20,626 nt of DNA, from positions 1-20,626 of the forward strand of contig JAWKRR010000090.1 of the NCBI GenBank assembly GCA_041389525.1, written 5' to 3'. Both the position numbers and the translations under genes were made by a program. Of the stretch, positions 15,295 to 20,626 are shown piece after piece (position 1 is the first letter of the stretch; every line of letters starts with the position of its first letter). The notes beneath the pieces were generated by a model. The model was not told the origin of the DNA. It saw only the letters and a list, made by a program, of their open reading frames with translations, and searched no databases. The DNA is from JACKFB01 sp041389525. Its GTDB lineage: Bacteria > Myxococcota_A > UBA9042 > PHBI01 > JACKFB01.

Positions 15295-17520
15295 TTGCAC
15301 GGGACGACGCCGTCGGTTGAGCTGGTCTTGGTCGGCGCAGGCCACGCCCACGTGCAGGTCCTGCGGCGGCTCGCCATGGCGCCCTTCGCTGGCGTGCGGA
15401 CGACCCTCATCGTCGACCGCCCGCTGGCGCTCTACTCGGGCATGGTGCCGGGGCTGGTCGCGGGCCAGTACGGCCTCGACGACCTCGCCATCGACGCCCA
15501 CGCCCTCGCCCGTCGCGCCGGCGTCCGCGTCATCTTGGCCGCCGCGACCCGCGTCGACCCGGCCGCGCGCGTGGTCCACGTCGCCGGCCGACCGCCGATT
15601 TACTACGACGTCGCCTCGCTAAACGTGGGGTCCACGGTGGCCGGCGAGCAGGTCGAGGGCGTCCGCGAGCACGCCCTCGCGACCCGGCCCCTGGCCGATT
15701 TCATCGGCGCCGTCGAACGCTTGGACGTCGACGCCAGCCCCGCCCCGCGCGCCAGCGTCGTCGGCGCTGGCGCCGCAGGCATCGAGCTCGCCTGCGCCCT
15801 TCGAGCCCGCGGCTGCACCGTGACGCTCCTCGACGGCGCCGACACGCTCCTGCCCGACGCGAGCCGCCGCTGGCGCGCGCGGGTGGCCGCCGCCCTCAGC
15901 GCCCGCGCCATCACGGTGAAGCTAGGCGCCCAGGTCGCGGCCGTGACCGAGGGTGCGCTCCACCTCGAAAACGGCCAGGAGATCCCTCACGATTTTGTGG
16001 TCTGGGCCGCCGGCGCCGCCCCGCCCGCGTTCTGCGCGGCCTCCGATCTGCCAAAGGACCCCCGCGGCTACCTGCGCGTCCGCCGCGACCTCCGCGTGGT
16101 CGGCCACGACGACCTCTTCGCCGTCGGCGACTGCGCGGTGCTCGACGCCGCGCCCTGGGTCCCCCGCGCGGGCGTCTACGCGGTGCGCGGCGGCGCCGTG
16201 CTGGTCGACAACCTCGAGGCGCTGCTGCGCGGCTGGCCCCTGCGCGCCTTCCGCCCCCAGCGCGACTTCCTGACCCTCCTCAACCTCGCCGACGGCACCG
16301 CCCTCGGCCGCCGCGGCCCGCTGATCATCGAGGGCGCCTGGGTCTTCCGCCTCAAGGACCGGATCGACCGCCGCTTCGTCGAGCGATTCCGCGCCTTGGA
16401 GCCCGACGGCGCCCCGAGCCGCGCCCTGCCCGCCATGGCCGGCGCCGACGAGATGGTGTGCGGCGGCTGCGCGGCGAAGGTGGGCCAGACCGCGCTGGAG
16501 CAGGCGCTGTCAGCGCTGGAGCCCACCGTGGACCCCTCGGTCCTGCTCGGCGTCGCCGCCCACGACGACGTCTCCGTCACCGCCACCCCCAGCGGCGAGC
16601 GGGTGGTCAGTAACATCGACGCCTTCCGCGCCTTTTGCGACGACGCCTTCATCGTGGGCAAGGTCGCCGCCATGAACGCCATGAGCGACCTCTGGGCCAA
16701 GGGCATCGCGCCGCGCCACGCGCTGGCCCTGGTCGCCCTGCCCCCTTCACCGGACGACGACGCCACGGCGCGCCTGCTGGCCGACGTCCTGGCCGGCGCC
16801 CGCAGCGCGTTTGACCCAGCCAGCGCCTCGCTCATCGGCGGCCACACCGTGGTGGGCACCGAGCTGAGCGTGGGCTTCGCGGTGCTCGGATACGCCGACA
16901 AGGACACCCCGATCGTGGCCCGAAAGGGGCTGCGACCGGGCGACCTGCTGGTGCTCACCAAGGCGCTGGGAACGGGCATTTTGCTGCGCGCCGACGCCCT
17001 GGGCTGCCTCGCGGGGTCTGACGCCGTCAGCCTGCGCGAGTCCCTGTGCCGCCCCAACGACGCGGCCATGGCGGTGATGCTGGCCAACCAACCCAGCGCG
17101 GCGACCGACGTCACGGGCTTCGGGCTGCTCGGCCATCTCGCCGCGCTCTGCCGGGCCGGCGAGGTGACGGCCGAGCTCTGGCTCGACGCGCTCCCGCGGC
17201 TCCCGGGCGCTGCGGCGGCGCTGGCGCGAGGGGTACGCAGCACCTTTCACGAGGAAAACGCTCGCGCTTTTCGAGGTGCGGTGGTCACGGCCGAGGCGGC
17301 GGCGCACCCGCTGCTTGAGCTGACCGTGGACCCGCAGACCTCGGGCGGGCTTCTCTTCGGCGTCCCGGCAGACCGCGCCGCGGGCGCCGTGGAGGCTCTG
17401 GCGGCCAGCGGTCACAGCGCCGCGGTGGTCGGGCGCGTCGTCGCGAGCGTCGCGGGGGCGGCCGGCCAGTCCGCGGGCGTCTCGATACAAGCCAGCCCGA
17501 GATCGGCGGCTCACCCGTGA
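15295..17520 (+). CDS. selD: NADH dehydrogenase-like/SelD fusion (selenide, water dikinase)
   Basis: 741 residues. Residues 8-375 form a flavin- and pyridine-nucleotide-dependent oxidoreductase: LVLVGAGHAHVQVL (FAD-binding GxGxxH, 11-23), the second nucleotide fold SVVGAGAAGIELA (154-166), and FAVGDCAVL (275-283, FAD site). Residues 385-735 are selenophosphate synthase, which makes selenophosphate from selenide and ATP. The active-site motif is CGGCAAK, with Cys392 and Lys395 aligning to E. coli Cys17 and Lys20. Cys392 is encoded by TGC, so it is a Cys form and not selenocysteine. DVTGFGLLGHL (605-615) and GGHTV (515-519) are also present. Such NDH-SelD fusions are known in several bacteria. 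The start is a TTG directly after the HiPIP stop codon with no visible Shine-Dalgarno; it is the only credible start before the FAD motif. It overlaps the next gene by 4 bp. Confidence 0.92.
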   Translation: MHGTTPSVELVLVGAGHAHVQVLRRLAMAPFAGVRTTLIVDRPLALYSGMVPGLVAGQYGLDDLAIDAHALARRAGVRVILAAATRVDPAARVVHVAGRPPIYYDVASLNVGSTVAGEQVEGVREHALATRPLADFIGAVERLDVDASPAPRASVVGAGAAGIELACALRARGCTVTLLDGADTLLPDASRRWRARVAAALSARAITVKLGAQVAAVTEGALHLENGQEIPHDFVVWAAGAAPPAFCAASDLPKDPRGYLRVRRDLRVVGHDDLFAVGDCAVLDAAPWVPRAGVYAVRGGAVLVDNLEALLRGWPLRAFRPQRDFLTLLNLADGTALGRRGPLIIEGAWVFRLKDRIDRRFVERFRALEPDGAPSRALPAMAGADEMVCGGCAAKVGQTALEQALSALEPTVDPSVLLGVAAHDDVSVTATPSGERVVSNIDAFRAFCDDAFIVGKVAAMNAMSDLWAKGIAPRHALALVALPPSPDDDATARLLADVLAGARSAFDPASASLIGGHTVVGTELSVGFAVLGYADKDTPIVARKGLRPGDLLVLTKALGTGILLRADALGCLAGSDAVSLRESLCRPNDAAMAVMLANQPSAATDVTGFGLLGHLAALCRAGEVTAELWLDALPRLPGAAAALARGVRSTFHEENARAFRGAVVTAEAAAHPLLELTVDPQTSGGLLFGVPADRAAGAVEALAASGHSAAVVGRVVASVAGAAGQSAGVSIQASPRSAAHP

Positions 17521-18779
17521 GGCAGGCGGCGGAAAAGCCAGTGCTGGACTCGTTCTCCGCGGAGCTCCACGAGCGGGTTCGCCTCGCCGGTGGGCGCTTG
17601 GAGCGGACCGCGTTTGAGGGTGGGACGGTCTCGGCGCGCATCCAGGCCACGCCGCGTCAGGCGCTGGACGCGTTCTTCGCGCCCGCGGAGACGGAGGCTC
17701 GGGCGCTGGTCGTGGGGCCGGCGCTGCGCTTTTGGTACCAGCAGGTGGGCGTGGAGCGCGGCGAGGGCGACGGCAGCGAGGCGTTGCGGGCGGTCGTGGG
17801 TGCCCTGGGCGCGTGGGTCGGCGAGGAGGGGCACGGCGAGCTCGCGGACCTGCTGCGCGGGCGGGCTTATGACGCGCGGCGGGTGCGCGAGGCGCAGCTC
17901 CCGTGGTTGGTGGCGCAGGGGCACAAGCCGGCGGCCATCGTGCTGGTGTCGCCTGACGAGGTGCGGCGCGACCGGTGGCGGGTCGAGGTGCCGTCGGCGA
18001 TCTACTCGAGCTTCGCGGTGGACGAGACGGACGCCGGCAAGATCGTGCCGGGGTTGCCGCTGGGCCAGGGGACGCGGTTTCTGTACTGCGCGCGGACCGA
18101 CGGGGAGGCGGAGCGGCTGCGAGCGCTGGACGAGGCGATCCTGCACGAGGCCGGGCGCGACCCGGCGAGCGCGGCGGCGCTGCGGCTGGAGCAGGGGCTG
18201 ATGCTCGGCTACCCCGAGTGCTGCGCGCGCAAGTACTCGGGCGGACACGCGGTGGACAGCCAGTGGCACGAGATGTGGTTGGCGCTGGAAGCCGGGCAGC
18301 CTGAGCGCGCGGGCGAGCCGCTGGCGAACTTTCTGCTGGCGACCGTGTACGGGCTGGCGTTTTTCGCCCACGTGCCGTGCGGGCCGCACTGCCAGGCCAC
18401 GGTGGCGCAGAACCAGGCGCTCTTGGACGCGGTCTTCGACGAGACGACGCGCGGGCGGCTGCTGGAGCTGCTGGGGCTGAGCGCGGTGGTGTGGCCGGGC
18501 GGGCCGCTGTGGGTTTTTCGGGCGGGCGAGATCGTCGAAAACACAGTCGGCGTCGAGCGAATCGAGGAGATGCCGCTGGCGGAGCTGATCGGCCCGCGCT
18601 ACGGCTCGCGGCTGGTGGACTCGCTGCTGGAGAGCGCTGCCGAGGACGGACAGATCGATGCGTTGCGGCTGGGCGAGACCGCGCTGGAGGTGCGGGTGCG
18701 CGGGCGGTGGCGGAAGGTCGCTGACCCGGAGCGGAGGCGGTGGCGGAAGCGGCCGGCGCCGAGGCTCGCGCTCTACTGA
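17517..18779 (+). CDS. Uncharacterised cysteine-motif protein (DUF483-like) coupled to selD
   Basis: 420 residues, predicted soluble, with no signal peptide or membrane helix. The GTG start overlaps the selD stop by 4 bp (GTGA), so its translation is coupled to SelD. The central region has LGYPECCARKY (Cys235-Cys236) and, about 50 residues later, AFFAHVPCGPHCQAT (Cys288, His291, Cys292). This GYP-CC plus PC-x2-C layout recalls DUF483-type proteins, and the residues could bind a metal or a selenium/sulfur species; this comparison is from memory and unverified. The N-terminal 200 residues and the C-terminus (Arg/Trp-rich, RRRWRKRP) were not recognised. Its place in the operon suggests a role in selenium handling or redox. 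It ends inside the convergent membrane-protein gene (7-bp overlap). Confidence 0.8.
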   Translation: MRQAAEKPVLDSFSAELHERVRLAGGRLERTAFEGGTVSARIQATPRQALDAFFAPAETEARALVVGPALRFWYQQVGVERGEGDGSEALRAVVGALGAWVGEEGHGELADLLRGRAYDARRVREAQLPWLVAQGHKPAAIVLVSPDEVRRDRWRVEVPSAIYSSFAVDETDAGKIVPGLPLGQGTRFLYCARTDGEAERLRALDEAILHEAGRDPASAAALRLEQGLMLGYPECCARKYSGGHAVDSQWHEMWLALEAGQPERAGEPLANFLLATVYGLAFFAHVPCGPHCQATVAQNQALLDAVFDETTRGRLLELLGLSAVVWPGGPLWVFRAGEIVENTVGVERIEEMPLAELIGPRYGSRLVDSLLESAAEDGQIDALRLGETALEVRVRGRWRKVADPERRRWRKRPAPRLALY

Positions 18780-20626
18780 GGGCGGGCCGGCGGGCGCACG
18801 GAGTCGGCGACGCGGTAGAGGCCGACGCGTAAGGGCGAGCCGGCGGGGTAGAGCGGGAAGCCGAGGTCGCCGCGGTTGACGACGTCGCGCTCGAAGACGG
18901 GCTCGAGGTCGTGGCGGGCGAAGGCGCTGGCGCAGATGGGGAGGGGCTCGCGGCCGGGGGGCGCGGGGTCGGCGCCGTCTCGGTAGGCCGCGTAGCAGCG
19001 CAGGCCCAGGGCGACGTAGAGCGGGCCGGGGCAGGTGCCCATGGCGGTGGGGAGCTCGCTGAGGGGGTAGAGCGGGTGGCGGTCGGGGCCCTCGGGGAGC
19101 AGGTAGCCGGGGACGAATCGCGGGGTTTTGCCGGGGGCTGGGGGGTCTGGGTAGTCGAGGGTGGCGACGCAGCCGCCGGTCTGCTGGAGGGTGGCGGCGG
19201 TGTCGCGCCAGAAGCGCTCCTCGGCGGCCTCGTTGGTGGGGCGGTAGAGGCGCCAGGCGGACCAGGCGGAGCCGGCGAGGAGGAGCGCTGCGAGCAGGGC
19301 AGCGGCTGTGGGGGCGGGGATGCGGAGGCGAGTTGGGGCGTGGTCGAGGGCCAGGGAGAAGCCGGCGGCGGCGACCGGGAGCAGCAGCAGCAGGGCGGGC
19401 ATGTGGAGGCGGGGGGTGCTGATGTCGACGAGGTCGATGGCGGTGGCGGCCATCCAGGCGGCGGCGAGGGCGGCGGTGGCGAGGGCGGCGCGGCGGTGGG
19501 GGCCGGGGAGGATGAGGGCGAGGACGACGAGGGCTAAGGCGACGGGCGGGGCGTAGTCGGGGCGGGCTAGGATGCCGCGGTGGGTGAAGCCGGCGAGGGC
19601 GGCGGAGAGGGGGGATTCGAGGCCGGGGAGCGCGCCGTGGGCTTGGAGGGCGGCGCTGCGGGCGAGGGCTTGGGTGAGCTGGACCGCGAGGGTGGGGAAG
19701 GCGGCCAGGGCGAAGGCGGCGGCGGCGCGGCGGGCTGCGGGGCGGTCGAGGTGGCCCGTGGCGAGCAGCCAGAGGGGGACGAGGGCTGAGACGACGAGGA
19801 TCTCGGGGCGGCAGAGGGCGGCGGCGGCGAAGAGGGCGGCGGCGAGGACGCCGCGGGGGGGCGCGGGCGCGGTGAGGCGGAGGAGGCCGGCGAGGACGAG
19901 GAAGGTGGGGAGGACCACGATGGATTCGGAGGCGTGGTCGAAGGGGATGACGGGGAGGAGCGCGAAGAGCCAGGCGGTGGCGGCGCGGGCGGTCGGCGTG
20001 CGGGCGATGAGCCGGGTGCCGAGGGTGTAGGCGAGGGCGAGGCAGGCGAGGCCGATGAGGCGGTTGGCGGCCTGGAGCGTCGCGTGGTCGGTGGGGAGGG
20101 CCCAGAGCAGCGGGCCGTAGGCGAAGAGGGTGCCGACGCCGTAGCGGGGGATGGTGCCGGCGGCGAGGTCGCTGACGAGGCCGTAGCCGCCGTAGACCAT
20201 GATCATGTGGGCGGGGGCGAAGGCGTGGAGGGCGATGGCGAGGGCGGCGGCGGCGGCGGTGGCGCGCTCGGCGGGGGTGCGGGGGCGGCCGTGGCGGGCG
20301 AGGGCGGCGAGGATGCGGGCGAGGGTGGCGAGGGCGAGGAGGAAGGCGGCGGCGAGGGCGGCGGCGCCGAGGCGGAGCTCGGCGCGGAGGGCGGGGGTGG
20401 CGGCGGCGCAGCTGGGGCGGGGGGCGGCCGGGGCGGGCGCGGGGGCGTCGGGGAGGGGGAGGCCGGCGCGCTCGGCGGCGCGGACGGCGGCGGCGAGGGC
20501 GGCGAGGCTGGCCGTGGCGTCGGCGGAGGGGCGCGGGAGGTTGGGGGCGGAGACGGTGTGGGCGGCGGTGGCGCGCTGGTTGGCGGCCTCGGCGGGGGCG
20601 GCGGGGGCGGTGGGGCGCACGACCAG
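18773..20626 (-). CDS. Multi-pass membrane protein, GT-C-like (5' end probably beyond window)
   Basis: The reverse-strand frame is open from the TAG at 18773 to the right edge, giving about 617 codons. A GTG at 20618-20620 is the first visible start, but the frame continues outward, so the true start is unknown. The first 80 residues are Ala/Pro-rich and low-complexity. About ten hydrophobic helices follow (for example LAAAFLLALATLA and PALLLLLPVAAAGFSLAL). A loop with GGYGLVSDL and YGPLLW after an early helix recalls GT-C glycosyltransferases of the GT39/PMT type. The last 150 residues are soluble, with several cysteines, and probably periplasmic. No catalytic motif is clear, so a glycosyltransferase is a guess and an unknown membrane protein is equally possible. 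The coding strand is extremely C-rich. Confidence 0.75.
   Translation of the reverse strand: MVVRPTAPAAPAEAANQRATAAHTVSAPNLPRPSADATASLAALAAAVRAAERAGLPLPDAPAPAPAAPRPSCAAATPALRAELRLGAAALAAAFLLALATLARILAALARHGRPRTPAERATAAAAALAIALHAFAPAHMIMVYGGYGLVSDLAAGTIPRYGVGTLFAYGPLLWALPTDHATLQAANRLIGLACLALAYTLGTRLIARTPTARAATAWLFALLPVIPFDHASESIVVLPTFLVLAGLLRLTAPAPPRGVLAAALFAAAALCRPEILVVSALVPLWLLATGHLDRPAARRAAAAFALAAFPTLAVQLTQALARSAALQAHGALPGLESPLSAALAGFTHRGILARPDYAPPVALALVVLALILPGPHRRAALATAALAAAWMAATAIDLVDISTPRLHMPALLLLLPVAAAGFSLALDHAPTRLRIPAPTAAALLAALLLAGSAWSAWRLYRPTNEAAEERFWRDTAATLQQTGGCVATLDYPDPPAPGKTPRFVPGYLLPEGPDRHPLYPLSELPTAMGTCPGPLYVALGLRCYAAYRDGADPAPPGREPLPICASAFARHDLEPVFERDVVNRGDLGFPLYPAGSPLRVGLYRVADSVRPPARPQ

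Noticed and set aside
16459..16470. Possible selenocysteine codon in the SelD active site
   Set aside because: Both cysteines of CGGC are encoded by TGC. There is no in-frame TGA in the gene, so this is a Cys-type SelD.

Overview
The window is about 20.6 kb of very GC-rich bacterial DNA carrying twelve protein-coding genes. No tRNA, rRNA, IS element, phage gene or CRISPR array was seen. It most likely comes from a member of the Myxococcota or a close deltaproteobacterial relative. The reasons are a MYXO-CTERM-like C-terminal sorting tail on a large secreted protein, cysteine-rich CxDGxPCTxDxC (Dicty_CTDC-type) repeats, thrombospondin type-3 calcium-loop repeats in an OmpA-family protein and in a VWA lipoprotein, a dense multi-receiver histidine kinase operon, and a mevalonate-pathway enzyme. 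The lineage is inferred from gene content and was not tested by phylogeny.

Layout. (1) Minus strand, 1-3226: a three-repeat DUF7282-like lipoprotein cut by the left edge, then an OmpA-family outer-membrane protein with TSP3 repeats. A perfect 13-bp-stem hairpin lies between them. (2) Plus strand, 3695-7205: three two-component genes joined by 4-bp stop/start overlaps (receiver-kinase, PAS-kinase-double receiver, stand-alone receiver), probably one phosphorelay. (3) Minus strand, 7216-8973: a VWA lipoprotein with about 16 calcium loops, ending 10 bp from the kinase operon. (4) Plus strand, 9254-12214: a secreted seven-repeat FG-GAP propeller with cysteine-rich repeats and a sorting tail. (5) Plus strand, 12326-14665: a class II HMG-CoA reductase fused to a polyprenyl-synthetase-like domain. 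(6) Plus strand, 14962-18779: a compact operon of a Tat-exported, lipoprotein-like HiPIP, an NADH-dehydrogenase-like/SelD fusion, and an uncharacterised cysteine-motif protein. (7) Minus strand, 18773-20626: a multi-pass membrane protein, open at the right edge, whose 3' end overlaps the previous gene by 7 bp.

The genes fall into three themes. The first is a repeat-rich cell-surface set: the DUF7282 lipoprotein, OmpA/TSP3, VWA/TSP3 and FG-GAP/MYXO-CTERM proteins. The second is signal transduction by the phosphorelay. The third is metabolism, where the two most unusual loci sit. One is the HMG-CoA reductase/prenyl-synthase fusion, which would place the committed step of the mevalonate pathway and a chain-elongation-type domain on one chain. 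The other is the HiPIP/NDH-SelD/cysteine-protein operon, which suggests a redox-coupled selenium function with no selenocysteine machinery visible nearby.
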